Shown here in pieces: positions 20,071 to 31,400 of a DNA stretch of 64,000 nucleotides. The notes beneath the pieces are model-generated. The model saw only the letters and a program-made list of their open reading frames with translations, made no database searches and was not told the origin of the DNA. The position numbers and the translations under genes were made by a program. Position 1 is the stretch's first letter. Each line of letters starts with the position of its first letter. Where the stretch lies: contig VZDJ01000056.1 in assembly GCA_008694505.1 (NCBI GenBank), forward strand, positions 562,461-626,460, given 5' to 3'. Origin of the DNA: Cyanoderma ruficeps. Lineage: Eukaryota > Chordata > Aves > Passeriformes > Timaliidae.

Positions 20071-22482
20071 GGGTTTTTAAGGGGAAGGCATCGGGAATAT
20101 CGGGTGTTGAGTGGGTGGGGAGAGGGCGGTGCTGGGTGGCCTCCTCAGCCTCAGTGTCCCGGCAGTGCAGGGCACTGTGTGTCCCCGGTGTGGCATCAGG
20201 AGTGTCCCCAGTGTGCCATGCAGTGTCCCTGCAGTGTGTGCCCCCTCAGTGTGGTGTGTTGGGTCCCCTCCTCAGGGTGGGGTGTCCCCAGGGCTTGTGC
20301 AGGAGCTGCCACCACACCCTGCCTGTGGCTGAGGCGTTTGGTGCCCCTGGAGTGCTCCTCATCCTCAGCCATGCTTCAGTGCTTCAGTGCTGACTCTGGG
20401 CAGTGTGAATTTAGGATGAACGAGTCTGGCCAGGGAGGTGGAACACCCAAAGGAGCACAGACACATGGCCACACAGGTCCTGTCAGAACTGGGCTGTAAT
20501 CTGCTGTTTTCCATGCTGAGACACCACGTGTGACATTGCTCCGTCCTTTTCCTTGGGACAGACATGTGCCAAGTACACTGCTGACCCCAGCACATAATTA
20601 TTTCTCACTGCCAAACGCAAATAGTGAGGGGGAAAAGGAGGTATTTCTAAAGGAAACTTCCACTATAAACTTTCAAACCACAATCTGCTGATTGGGGATA
20701 ACTGATTTGTCCTGCTTCCCTGGAACTGTCACCCCGTGTTACGCACAAGATGTGACCTGTGGGCAGCACCTCCAGGATGATATCTGGGCACGTCAGGGGC
20801 CTCAGGAGTCACTCAGAGCCAGGCTAACCCCGACAGGCTGCTGCCTGTACCCCAGCCCTTCAGCACTTGTGCAATAGCTCCTGGCCCAGCTCCATGCCAA
20901 GTGAAAAAACCTCTGTGTTTGCAGTGATACAGGTTCAAAGCTATTCCAGTGCAGAGGGTCTGCTTGGCAATAACAGCACTGTCTGAGGGTGATTTTTAAT
21001 GCTTGTACCCTTAATTGTTTGTTTTGTTTATGCTGTATGCTAAGTTCTGTACTTTTAAAACTGGTTCTGAAAGCGAGGTAGAGAAAAGGAGAACAAACAC
21101 AGACAGACTCTTCCTGGTCATTAATGCTGGGTCGTTAATGCTGTCCCAGGGTTGGGAGCAGCAAATGGACCCTGGAGAGGGGCTGGGCTCTGTTCTGGCT
21201 GTCAGTGCCCCCTGCACAAACCTGGCCCTGGCCTCCCTTCCCTCCCAGCCCTTATCTCCCACCGTGGCATTGTCCAGCCTGGGCTGGAGTGGGGGAATCA
21301 TGGCAGCTCAAAGTCTCTTCAGACCCCTTTGCTCTGGGTCTTCGGGGGAAGCAGAACTGGATCTGCTTCAAACCTTTTTATTCCCAGTGTGCCCAGCAGG
21401 GCAACAATTTCAGTTGTGTGGGCCAAGATAAAGAAGCACTTCCAACACCATGGGGTCCACCCAAAGAACACCCACTTCTTGCCCTTTGTGTAATCAGAGG
21501 GTTCAGCAGCTCTGGCAAGAAAAGCAGTAACTCAGGTGGGTCTGTTTCAGGCTGGACTGCTCACAGGGGCCAGGCAATGTGGGTGAAAATCCAGGGGGAA
21601 GCTCTGGCTCTCCTGTTCCCAGCAGCTCCCTCTCGCAGTTGGAAAATCTCACTTTGTGAAAACATTATGGTCCTCTTGCCTTCCACCACAGTGAGAGTTC
21701 CAGGACCTATTACATAAGGGAAATGGTTATCTCAGCGGATAAATGCAAGCTGAGTACACAAGGAACAAAATTCTAGAGAAATATGGAACCAAATATATAT
21801 ATATGATATGTAGAAACCATAGATACCCTATCACACAGATACCATAGACATCCTGTGCTATAGAGGGCTGTGATTTAACTCCTGTGTGCAGGAGAAAGGC
21901 AGGGCTTGGAGCCTGGAGAACAAAGCGAGTGGGTCTTTGCAGTTGTCTGTGAAAAAGGGAAGGTGAGGAGTGGACACCATCCAGGTCAGTTTGCTTTGGT
22001 CATGTTTCCCACAGTGATGCTCAGTTAGAGAATTAAAACCACTCACTTTGGGGGGAAATCAACCTTCCCCCCTGTGGCTGTGCTCTCATCCAGAAAAGCT
22101 CAAGAGGGCTTTAGGTAGCTGACAAAATCCATCATGCATTAGGAGCAGCAAACACAACTCCTGATGCAGGTGAAAGATTCAGGACCAAGAGGTAAAATGA
22201 AAACACTGTCAGAGGTTCCAAAGCCTTTGGGTGAGGCTGAGGGATGAAAACAGAGTGATCACTCCTGTAGCTTAGAAATACTTTGAGTAACCCAGAGCAG
22301 CAATGACAGTGGAGTTTGGGTTCCTGTGGCAGTGTTAAAGTGCTCAGAGCCCTCCAGTAAATGACAATTTAGCTCCACCTCCACAAACCTGCACCCAGCT
22401 GGGATAGTTGTGTGTGTGCTCCACGTTCTGAGCTGCTCCATGAGCAGTCAGGAGCTCCTGGAGGATGCCCCCGGTGAGTGGG
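20071..22482. other. Single-copy noncoding DNA with a short AT microsatellite
   Basis: Bases 20100-20500 are GC-rich with several GTGTCCC-type imperfect repeats. An (AT)6 run lies at 21793-21804. Open frames at 21015-21717 overlap in all three frames and have no recognisable domain. Confidence 0.5.
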
Positions 22483-22822
22483 TGCCTGGAGAGGAGAAGT
22501 CTCTGGGGTGATCTAATTGTGACCTTCTGAAGTCACAATTACCTGAAGGGAGCTTGCAAGGAAGAGGGATGGAGACTATCCAAGGGCTTGGAGTGACAGG
22601 ATGAGGTGGAATGGCTTCAAACTGACAGAAGGTGGTTTAGGTTGGATAGAAGGAAGGAATTCCTCCCTGTGAGGATGGGCAGGCCCTGGCACAGGGTGCC
22701 CAGAGCAGCTGTGGCTGCCCCTGGATCCCTGGAAGTGTCCAAGGCCAGGTTGGACATTGGGGCTTGGAGCGGCCTGGGACAGTGGGAGATGTCCTTGCCC
22801 ACGGCAGGGGTGGCACTGGGAT
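22483..22822 (+). mobile_element. CR1 LINE, 5'- and 3'-truncated
   Basis: Forward-orientation CR1. It contains GGTGCCTGGAGAGGAGAAG, TGGGGTGATCTAATTGTGAC, ACCTGAAGGGAGCTTGCAAG, AGGTGGAATGGCTTCAAACT, GCACAGGGTGCCCAGAGCAG, the CCAGGTTGGACATTGGGGCT block and GCAGGGGTGGCACTGGGATG. It stops at about 22822, before the usual terminal repeat, so about 60 bases of the 3' end are missing. A small inverted insertion at 22514-22541 disturbs the consensus and is listed separately. Confidence 0.92.
22514..22541. repeat. 10-bp inverted repeat inside the CR1
   Basis: TAATTGTGAC (22514-22523) and GTCACAATTA (22532-22541) are exact inverse copies around an 8-base loop. In other CR1s the second arm is absent and TGGCCTTCCAGTACCTGAAG-like sequence runs straight through. 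The extra arm looks like a local copy of the first, made in inverted form. Confidence 0.75.
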
Positions 22823-23600
22823 GTAAATTTGTGCCAGGGAAAAAAGTGTTCATGAATGCAGGGAGCCAAAGGAACCCCTTCCATCTGTCCATCTGCATCA
22901 GCTGCACCCCTAGTCTTTCACTGGGGTTCCCCAAGTCTTTCTTTCAGGTTCCCTTTGACAAACACAGCTCCTCTCAGGCAGGCACTGCCCAAGCCCAGAC
23001 TGGATGTGTTTATTTGCTTAGGAATTATCTTAATTGCAGGCAGACCGTGAGTTCTGTCTTGGCTCCAGAGCCATTGTCCCTGTCACCCTGCAGGCTCGGG
23101 GGCTTCCTGGGGAGCCTCTCCATGGCTGGGCCATCCTGAGGAGCCCCAGGGCACAGGACACATAAACACTTGGGAACAAGTGGGAAATGCCACCAGGGAA
23201 CAATGGGAGCTCCTGGGGAAGCTGCCTGTTGTTACTGGGATCCTGCCCAAGCCTCCCCTTAACCCTGAGCCCTTCACAGGCTCCAGGGACCTGCTGGGGA
23301 CACCAAGGCCTGGTTCCTCAGAGGGCTCTGCAGTGCAGCAGGAGGTCCAACAGCAAAGGCAGGTCCCCTCTGTGTGCAGGGGAGGATCTCAGCTGGGAGC
23401 AGCTTCTCCTTTTGCTGCAGACCAAGGCACACATTTCCTTCAGGAAGGACCCAGGCTGCTCCTGCCAGTGGCTCTCACGAGCTGGAACAGCAGCACCAAC
23501 CCTCTCAGCTGATTGCAGAGGACAGGAAGGGAGTTTTCTTGCAGATGTGGGACTCTGACACGGGCTGCTTTCCTTTATTGGAGCAGCAGCTCAATTACCC
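22823..23600. other. Single-copy noncoding DNA, nothing assignable
   Basis: Mixed, mildly GC-rich composition. No transposon or coding evidence. Confidence 0.5.
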
Positions 23601-23604
23601 TCAT

Positions 23605-23622
23605 TGTGTGTGTGTGTGTGTG
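23605..23622. repeat. (TG)9 microsatellite
   Basis: Nine TG copies, followed at once by CACACA, so a short hairpin is possible. Confidence 0.9.
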
Positions 23623-23694
23623 CACACAGTGGTGTCAGGGCAGTCACACAGGGCTGTGAGCGCTGCTCCGGGGGGATCCTGCCCCTCTCTGTGG

Positions 23695-23712
23695 CTGCTG
23701 CTGCTGCTGCTG
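23695..23712. repeat. (CTG)6 microsatellite
   Basis: Six perfect CTG units in a GC-rich setting. The leucine-rich frames around it come from this run. Confidence 0.85.
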
Positions 23713-23824
23713 CCTGTGGCACAGCTGGGCAGGGCTGCACAGCCCCACAGTCAGCCTGTGCACAGCCCTGAGCTGGGCAGGCTGGGCTCTGCCCTCTCCT
23801 GCAGGCACAGACGGGGTCACTTGG

Positions 23825-23904
23825 TGTCCCTAAGGAGCTCTGCTGTGTCCCTGGTGTCCCCCAGGAGCTCTGCTGTGTCCCCAGGAGCTCTTCTGTGTCC
23901 CTGA
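23825..23904. repeat. Short imperfect tandem repeat (AGGAGCTCTGCTGTGTCC core)
   Basis: Three copies of the AGGAGCTCTGCTGTGTCC core begin near 23833, 23863 and 23883, the spacing falling from 30 to 20 bases. The third copy has TTCTG in place of TGCTG. Confidence 0.75.
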
Positions 23905-24413
23905 TGCACACCAAGGCTCTGGGAGGGCACACAGTGCCTGGAGATGGGGATCCATCATCTCATTCTGGGAGACAAGAACACAGTTATTGGGATGATGCTC
24001 AGCCAGAAATAACCAAATATTTGAAAGCACGAGGAACACCTTTAAATTCCTTATTTTTTTTTAAAAAAAAGGGAGGAAGGAGGAAGGAGAAGCCCAGGAC
24101 TGTTCCCTTCCACCCCCAGGAATGGTTTCTCTCTGATTCTAAGACAGGAAAGTATTGCACCTTTCAGTAGTGGAATTAGGGCTGCTGAACCCGTTGACGT
24201 TTGTTTCCATCTGACACATCACCTCTGCTGAGCTCCGTGTGAGCCCCGCTGTGCAGGGACACACAGAGGGTGGTGACAGTCCCTCCGAGGGCCGGCTGAG
24301 CCACAGCTCGGGGGAAGGAGCAGTTTCTGTGTGAGCTCAGGGGGGCAGGACAGAGGAGATTTCTGAGGGGACACAGTGAGCCATGCATGGCTCTGGCCCA
24401 ATCCTCACCTGCT
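23905..24413. other. Single-copy noncoding DNA
   Basis: Nothing assignable. A T/A homopolymer pair occurs at 24053-24070. Confidence 0.5.
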
Positions 24414-24470
24414 GAGTGTGAGTGTGAGTGTGTGTGACTGTGACTGTGACTGTGACTGTGACCATGAGAN
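24414..24470. repeat. GAGTGT / GTGACT compound microsatellite ending in an N
   Basis: GAGTGT units give way to four or five ACTGTG units and then to a single unresolved base at 24470. The N at the repeat edge suggests uncertain repeat length in the assembly. Confidence 0.85.
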
Positions 24471-26746
24471 TACCCCCAGCTTCTGCAGCTCACTGCAGCC
24501 ACCAGGCAGGCCCTGGGGTGCCTCCCACCCACAGGAAAATGCTCATCTCCCCTCAGCCTCCTCCTCCCAAGGCCACAGTCAATGTCTCTCCCCGATCCAG
24601 CTGCCAAGGGATGTTCCTGCAGAACTCTGCTCACACCCTGTAATGGTTTTGTCCATTAGCTAAATATAACACAGCAATTATTCTACTGACATGAGGTAAA
24701 TGGCTGCAATTTTTCTTTGGAGTTTCTGTTTGGGATCCTGTATTAAAAAGAGATTTTTTTTCCCCCAGGTCTGTCTCTGGATGCCATATTGTACTTTGCA
24801 GTTACATGTTGTTTAAATCAGCTGCTGGCTGAGTTTGGACAGGGATTTTTTAAGCTCCTGTACCACACAGGGAATCTGTGAGCCCAGCTTAGGGTTTTAG
24901 GATCTGGCTTTCTGCCCTTGTGCATCCTTTTGGGATCTCACATCCCTGGTGGTGCTGTGTGTCAGCTCTGAAATAAAGCACAGGTGCTGCTCTACACCCA
25001 GCTAAGTTACTCCTCAGAGACACTCCTCTGCAGTCTCTTCTTCTCACAGGCACTTGTAAAAAACAATTTCACACCTGATCAGGCATCTAATGTTCACAAT
25101 GTGTCTAAGAAACCCAGAGAGCTCTTTGTCTGCTCCCCAAACGCTCTGAAAATCAGCTGTCTGGGGTGTGCTCATCATCATGCCATACTAATACACTCAA
25201 ACATCTTCCAGACAGAAGCTCACATCCAGCCAGCTCCAAAGAAGCAAGGTCCCTGAAGAATTGCTGTGATTCACATCCCCAGTGTTCACTTTAAAAGAAC
25301 AAAACCTGTGATTCTTCTAATTATTTCGTGTGCTTTCTTCTAGAGAAAAACAGCTTCAGGTTTTCTCCCCTCTCAGAATACCTGATGAAACATCCCAGAA
25401 AGGAAGAATTTCCCTAAGAACGTTCCATAGCGTGTTGTTAACTCTGGGGTAGTTGCCCTGGTGGAGGAATGGGAATTAATTGGCTGGTTGTGAGCTGAGA
25501 ATGCTGGCAGAGGAGATTCTCTGTCATGTCAAAGGTGATAAGTTCTGATGTATTGCACTGCTGCAACAAAGGATTTGGGGCACAGGAGCTGTGTCTTGTG
25601 CAGGAATTGTAACATCTGGGGCATTGGAATGGCTCTGCACAGGCGCACTGCTCTCCTGGCTCCTGGGAATGTTTTCCAAACATGATGGTGGAAGGCTGAG
25701 ACTGCTGAGGCTGGAGGGTCCCCGAGGGCCCACGGAGCCCCAGGTTAAAGGGCTGGAGTGGATTTGGGTCACTGTCAGGGCTGAGAGGCTGTGTGGGTGC
25801 TGCTGTGGGGGTGAGCAGTGCCTGCTTCGGGCAGGATACAGCCCTGGTTCTCACAGCCGGCCCCGCCGGGCTCTGTCCTGCCCTCAGAAGGGTTTGGACC
25901 CCTGAGCTCTGCTGGGAACTCTGCATGGTGCCCTCGGCCAGCCCAGGGCCGGCCTTAGGGGCTGGAGCTCCTTCCTGCAGCTCCGGAGCCAGCCCCAGAG
26001 GGAGAGAAGCAGGAGGGACTGAGCTGAGTGGTCCCAGGGCAGGGAGGCAAAGTATCCCGAGCAGCTGAGAAATGAGCCCGTGGGATAAAGGTGAGCTGGT
26101 CACAGAGAGGAGACAGGAGCATCTCAGATCTTCAGCCAGACAGAGACCCTGCCCTGAGCACAGGGTCTGCCCTGGCCTGGGCAGCAGGACATCCATGTCA
26201 GAGATTCCAAGGGCTTGAGCAAAACAGAGGCTGTTTTCTCCGTGGGCCATCATCACCCTGAAGAATTTACCTTCCTTTCTGATAGTGTCAGCCCTGAGAC
26301 ACTGAGAGGAAAGCAAAAGCACACGAAATTCTTGTTCACCTTTCTTCCCTGCGTAGTTTTAGATGAAAAGAAATGTAGCTACAAAGATCAGAACACTGCA
26401 ATGAGTGTTCTGGGGAAACATAAAACTGAGCTCTGGGGATAACTCCTGCCTGGGCAATGAGCAGGTAGTGACAACACTGACTGTGCTGTGCTCAGCTCCT
26501 CCAGTGCCCCTGCAGAGAGATGAGGGCTCAGGCACAGCCTGGGGCATGTTGGAACTGACCTCCTCAGCATGGACAGCCCTGTTAGCTGGTACCACTGCTG
26601 CCCTACTACTGTAAAAGGCTGCTGGAAAAACAATGTTCACCAGTGCTTAGCAGAACTTGGCAGAGATTGGTGCTTATTTGGTGAGGAGCACAGTCCTGTG
26701 TCTTAAGCATTCTGTGTTAATACCTGTGTGTGGACTCTTCTCATAG
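24471..26746. other. Single-copy noncoding DNA, nothing assignable
   Basis: Bases 24640-25440 are AT-leaning and 25600-26100 GC-rich. A 294-codon minus-strand frame (26322-25438) is open, but its upstream end reads GTG rather than ATG, it is rich in Ser, Pro, Gln and Leu, and it has overlapping plus-strand frames, so I do not call it a gene. Confidence 0.5.
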
Positions 26747-26966
26747 ATCAGTTTGGTTTGGGCACTGGACTGGTTTGCTTTGGGCACTGGACTGGTTTGC
26801 TTTGGGCACTGGACTGGTTTGGTTTGGGCACTGGACTGGTTTGCTTTGGGCACTGGATCTGTTTGGTTTGGGCATTGGATCAGTTTGGTTTGGGCACTGA
26901 ACTGGTTTGGTTTGGGCACTGGATCAGTTTGATTTTGGCACTGGACTGGTTTGGTTTGGTTGGGCA
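26747..26966. repeat. 22-bp minisatellite, ten units (first array)
   Basis: Ten units of exactly 22 bp, core GGTTTGGTTTGGGCACTG, alternating between forms with TTTGCTTT and TTTGGTTT and between ACTGG and ATCAG starts. There are no length variants until the last unit. The same unit forms a second array at 28553-28749. Reverse-strand frames through it read as Asn/Gln/Pro-rich peptides, a by-product of the repeat. Confidence 0.95.
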
Positions 26967-28552
26967 AGTTCAGGTGGGTCTGAGTTTTTACTAACAGGTA
27001 CAAAAGTTTTTCCACAAAGATTAAATGAACTTTTTGATGAGTGCCACCAGCAAAACCGTGGACTTTTGAATGCTAATTTGGCAAACAGAGTTCGTGCATG
27101 GCTGGAGCTTTTGTTTTCAAAGCTACAGATGGCACAAAACAACAGTCACGACTAATGGTGACATGGAACCAGATAAATACAGCTGAAGGTGGCAGCCTGG
27201 CCCCTTTCCAGGCTCTTCAGAAGTGTTTTGATACGACATTGAAGTTGACTGAGATTCCTTGAGGAGAACCTGTGCAATTCTCCCTCACCCTGAGATGACA
27301 GGAGCGGCTCTGTGGGCACTGAGGGGATGGGGACATGATCACCTGAGGAAGGCACAGATGAAGAAACCTCTCAGGCCTCCCCTTGCCCTGCTCCAGTGTG
27401 CCCCAGACCGAGGCAGGTGTCCCCTCTGGGTGAGCAGCAGATGTGCTGGGGAGGGCTGTGTCCCCAGCCAGGAGGGGCTGAGCACGGTGCTGCCCTTCCC
27501 TCCCTCCCTGCCGGGGGAACCGGCCCCGGAGCCCTTCCGGGGATTGATTCCCAGGGCTCCTCGTCTTCAGGATTTGTGAGGTTTGACAAATTATTTGCTT
27601 CCCCCGCCGGCTTTATCAGCGAAGCTGCCCCAGCCTGACTGAGTGCCAAGCTGGTTTTCGTAATCGCAAGTGATGGGAAATGGAGCAGAGACATTCTGAT
27701 TGAATGGGGGAGGTTTGCTAATGAACTGGGAGACAATGATCAGTGCAGGGTCTGGCACTTGCAGAATGCTTTTGGATTGTGAAAACTGCACAGATTCTAG
27801 TTTTTAAACTTTGTATTAAAGTTCTAATTGTCTGGAGGAATTAGAATTAAAGATCAGCTTTTTGGAAGTTTGCCATAATAAAAACAATAATGAAGATAAT
27901 TATTATCAATTATTAAAACTTATTCAAGATGCCTCCAACCTCCCTCTCCATGTCCACTTATGGTAAATGCAGGGAATAATTTTACAGGTGGTTATAACTA
28001 ATTTTAGCAATATAATTATTAATTCCCTTTTTTCCTTCCCCTTCTCTGCATCCCTGCGATTAAGCATTAAATGGAGAATGTTTAAACATTCCCTTTGGAA
28101 AAAACTGTGTCATGTGGTGGGACAGGAATGGGAAGCTCTCCATTTCTCATTGTACTTTGTATAATCCTGCTTCTGGGCTCAACAGAAGTTTATCCAAACC
28201 CACAATTGTGTTGGTGTGCAGGTACTGGTGCCATTTCCTAATGGGTCACAAGGATCCATCAAAGGTTTTAATGTTCCCAGCTAGAGCCAAATGCTGCCCT
28301 CCCTTTGCAGGGAGCTGTGGGAGATCACAGAAACTCCCTTTACTGTTTCAGCCCTTCTGGTGACACCAGGAGGAAAACTGAGCTCAGGGATGAGTATTTG
28401 TGCCCAACAGAGGCTTCACCCACACCGGTCCAGTGTGCCCTTATGGGAAATATTGAATAATTCAGTTGATCAAAGGTAAATATTCAGAAATAGGAGATGA
28501 AACAAGTGCAGATTTTGACCTGTTGTAATATTTTTTCATATTTTTTATCACT
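26967..28552. other. Single-copy DNA between the two 22-bp arrays, with one exon-like open frame
   Basis: Directly after the first array, a frame runs from an AG at 26996-26997 to TAA at 27156-27158 (about 52 codons). Its composition is protein-like (Leu, Asn, Arg, Glu, Gln, amphipathic). Bases 27480-27620 are CpG-rich. Bases 27640-27860 are repeat-free, AT-leaning and could be regulatory. I recognise no gene. Confidence 0.35.
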
Positions 28553-28749
28553 GAATTTGTTTGGTTTGGGCACTGAATTGGTTTGGTTTGGGCACAGAAC
28601 TGGTTTGGTTTGGGCACTGAATGGGTTTGGGCACTGAACTGGTTTGGTTTGGGCACTGAACTGGTTTGGTTTGGGCACTGAAACAATCACTTTGGTTTGG
28701 GCACTGAACTGGTTTGGTTTGGGCACTGACCCAGTTTGGTTTGGGCATC
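28553..28749. repeat. 22-bp minisatellite, about nine units (second array)
   Basis: Same unit and same orientation as at 26747-26966, core GGTTTGGTTTGGGCACTG, here with GAACTGG starts. One unit is shortened (near 28620) and one has an insertion (ACAATCAC near 28683). It is more irregular than the first array, so probably older or less homogenised. Confidence 0.93.
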
Positions 28750-29576
28750 AGGACGGAGCATTTGGAGGGTGTCAAACACCCCCTGGTCAGCAGAGAAGTT
28801 CCCCTGCACATCCTGGGTGTTGGCTGAATGCTGCTATGGCAGAGTTTTGTTCACAGCCCTGGGTGCTGTGAGCAATAATCTCATGAGCTGCCTGTGAAAG
28901 AAGCTCCTCTCCACACCCATTATTCTGCAGAATAAAATCAGTGTTCTCCTAGGCTTTGTCAGAGTGAAACAAAGGCCCTGTGCAACCAGCAATAATAACC
29001 ATTCATGTATGTGCTGGGGATGAGGGAATTATGCAGGTTTTTTAACCCACTTCTCAGCAGGTAAAATACTTCACCAGACAAAAAGAAAGATCTTATTTTG
29101 TTTGATTTTTGAAAATAGAGTAATTTTAGCATGTGACCTGTCTTGTTTTAGTAGCTAGTCAGAAAAATAGGCTAAAATGTTTTGGTTGGTGCTTTTGTTT
29201 AGCTCTGCCTTGACCTGTCTTCCAGTTAACCCCCAGTTAAACCACTGGAGGGCAGGATAGAAACAAAGGAAAGCTCCTTCCAAAACGGGACTGCACCTGG
29301 TTCACAGATCTGTGTGTGCAGGACATTTATCTTCAATATTCTGCAGCCCCATTTCTACTCATTATTACAGTGAAACCTTAGCACGGATAATTAGAGGGGA
29401 AGTCCATTTGTAAATAAAAACAGAACTTTTTAATATTTTAAATTTTAAATATTTATATTTTAAAAAAATATTTTTGAAATATTTTAATAGAAACAAAAGG
29501 TTTTATTTAGCTTTTTTTCCCTCCCGAAGTCTGCTGAATAATCCTCCTTGAGCACTCAGATCGCAGAATATATCCC
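28750..29576. other. Single-copy noncoding DNA with an AT-rich run
   Basis: Bases 29420-29500 are a nearly pure A/T stretch (TTTTAAATATTTATATTTTAA-like). No coding evidence. Confidence 0.5.
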
Positions 29577-29665
29577 AGACATCCTAGAATCCTGGAGCGG
29601 TTTGGGTTGGAAAGGACCTGGAGGATGATCTGGTTCCCATCCCCCAGCCTGGGCAGGGATGCCAC
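29577..29665 (-). mobile_element. CR1 LINE 3' end, short
   Basis: Reverse-orientation fragment of about 90 bases: CCTAGAATCCTGGAGCGGTT, GGGTTGGAAAGGACCTGGAG and CCCCAGCCTGGGCAGGGATG. It represents only the last part of a CR1. Confidence 0.8.
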
Positions 29666-30899
29666 ACAGCAGCTCAGGTACATTGCAAACCATGCAGCAG
29701 AGGAAACCCCCCACGTTTAAATCCCTTGGACAGCAGGGGAAGCACAGGTTCAGCTGGGTGCTGGCATCACACACAGCCTTTGGGCTGCATTTGGGAAATC
29801 CCCCCTTTGCTTTTGAAAACACATCAACTGGACAGATTAATCATTCCTCTAGTTGCACAAATAAATTGTATATCTTGCCATAAATATCAGCCTTGGATGC
29901 AATGGTTCCAGGACAGCTGTAGGAACTCTCTGGTCTTAGGGTGGTTTCTCTGTCTTGTTCCAGTCATTGTCAGTTAAAAGATTAAGGTGCTGTATTGATC
30001 TCTGTGAGTTGTTGGAGGGCAGGTTTTTGTGGGGGTTTTTGGTTGGTTTTCTGCTTTGATTTTTGTTTGATGGTGGTGATGGGAGGCTTGTTTTGAGTGA
30101 AGCAGAAGGAAGCTCAGGCTCAGCTGAGCAGTGAGCTGTTTGGGTAATGAGTGCATCATCTTCCTCTATTAAATTTTAAATAAAAGGGAAGAAATATCTA
30201 GCCTGGGAAAATTAGTGGGGTTAGAAGGTGCCTCAGGTGCTGAGTTCCCCTGTGCTTAACCAGCCCATACACCAGGGACTGAGCTGATCCCTTTGCTGAG
30301 TGCTCCCCTTGGTCTCAGGGAGAGCAAAGCTCGCTCTGACTTCTCCCAGCTTTATAAAACCTTGCCTACTTTATTTCTAGGCCATTTTTGAAACATGCTG
30401 GTTAAGGTTTGTGAGCTGTTTTAAGGTCCCAGCTGCTTCCCTGCCAGGTCTCCCTGCAGCTCAGTATCTCAGAGTTTCCCCTGAGACTGCTCCACTCTTT
30501 AGGCCCCACTTTGATCTGGGCTTGGTGCAGGTGAGGGGTCAAGTGGTTGAAGAGAGGTCAATGCCAGTGAGAACGGATCCCCCGTGTGCTCCTGCCTTGG
30601 GTGTTTACCTGCAAACAGAGACTGTTTGTGGCCAGGACAGCTCCTGGAGAGGGCTCAGGGGCAATCCCAGGGCGGGTGCCAGCGCCGAGGAGAAGCTGAT
30701 GAAATGTTTGATAAGCACCTCAGCTGCACAGACAGCACCTGGCTCGCTCCACCTGTCCCAGGTGAGGCCCTGGGAGCTCCACAGAGATTTCTGCCTCCTT
30801 TTCCTGCTGCTCTCACCTAACCCTGTGGTAGCAGTTTACGGTTTTTTGTCTCTCATTTCACATACAATGAAAGCGTATTTTCCTTAGCCAGCTAATTCC
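29666..30899. other. Single-copy noncoding DNA, nothing assignable
   Basis: Mixed composition. The 158-codon frame at 30411-30887 has overlapping alternatives and no domain. Confidence 0.5.
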
Positions 30900-31400
30900 G
30901 TGCTCCTGGAAATCCAGCCTCCATTCTTAGCAACCTGCCTGCTTTTGACAAATGAAGAATACCAAGGGAATATAACAATGTGTTTTCCTTGTGGTGAAGA
31001 CAGCATTTGAAGTACAGAACAGCTATTAAAGACAGTAAAAAATGCAATTTTGATGTTTTCCAATTTTTATTATGGTAGACAGGTAGTTTCATGTTAGAGA
31101 TAAGCCTATCTGTAAGTGCAATAATTACTCTTTAATTAAGATAATTATAAAAACAGGAATGTAAATACTCAAGGTATAGTATGCCTCAACATTTTTGCCT
31201 TTCCATTATCCACAAACTTATCTTGCATACCTAAACCCTGTTTTTACTTGATGGTTACAACAGCATATGCTCAAAACTGAAAACAGAGTGAGCAATTAAA
31301 CTGTATGTAGACTGTTAAGTTTAATAGCTGAGAAAGGTTTTTTTGTTGTCATTTTCCTAATTTCTTCAACCTTTATCTTTTTATCTTCTTTTCTAAGGAA
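30900..31400. promoter_or_regulatory. AT-rich block with a paired GATA site
   Basis: Repeat-free AT-rich DNA. AGATAAGCCTATCT at 31098-31111 is a perfect inverted pair of GATA sites separated by four bases. TTAATTAAGATAATTATAAA follows from about 31132. There is no open frame of note. Candidate enhancer by inference. Confidence 0.3.

Noticed and set aside
25438..26322. 294-codon minus-strand frame
   Set aside because: The upstream end is GTG rather than ATG, the translation is Ser/Pro/Gln/Leu-rich without a domain, and shorter plus-strand frames overlap it. Long chance frames are expected in GC-rich DNA.
26674..27015. Asn/Gln/Pro-rich minus-strand peptide (and similar at 28462-28811)
   Set aside because: Translation of the 22-bp minisatellite; the 66-base periodicity explains the repeated peptide.
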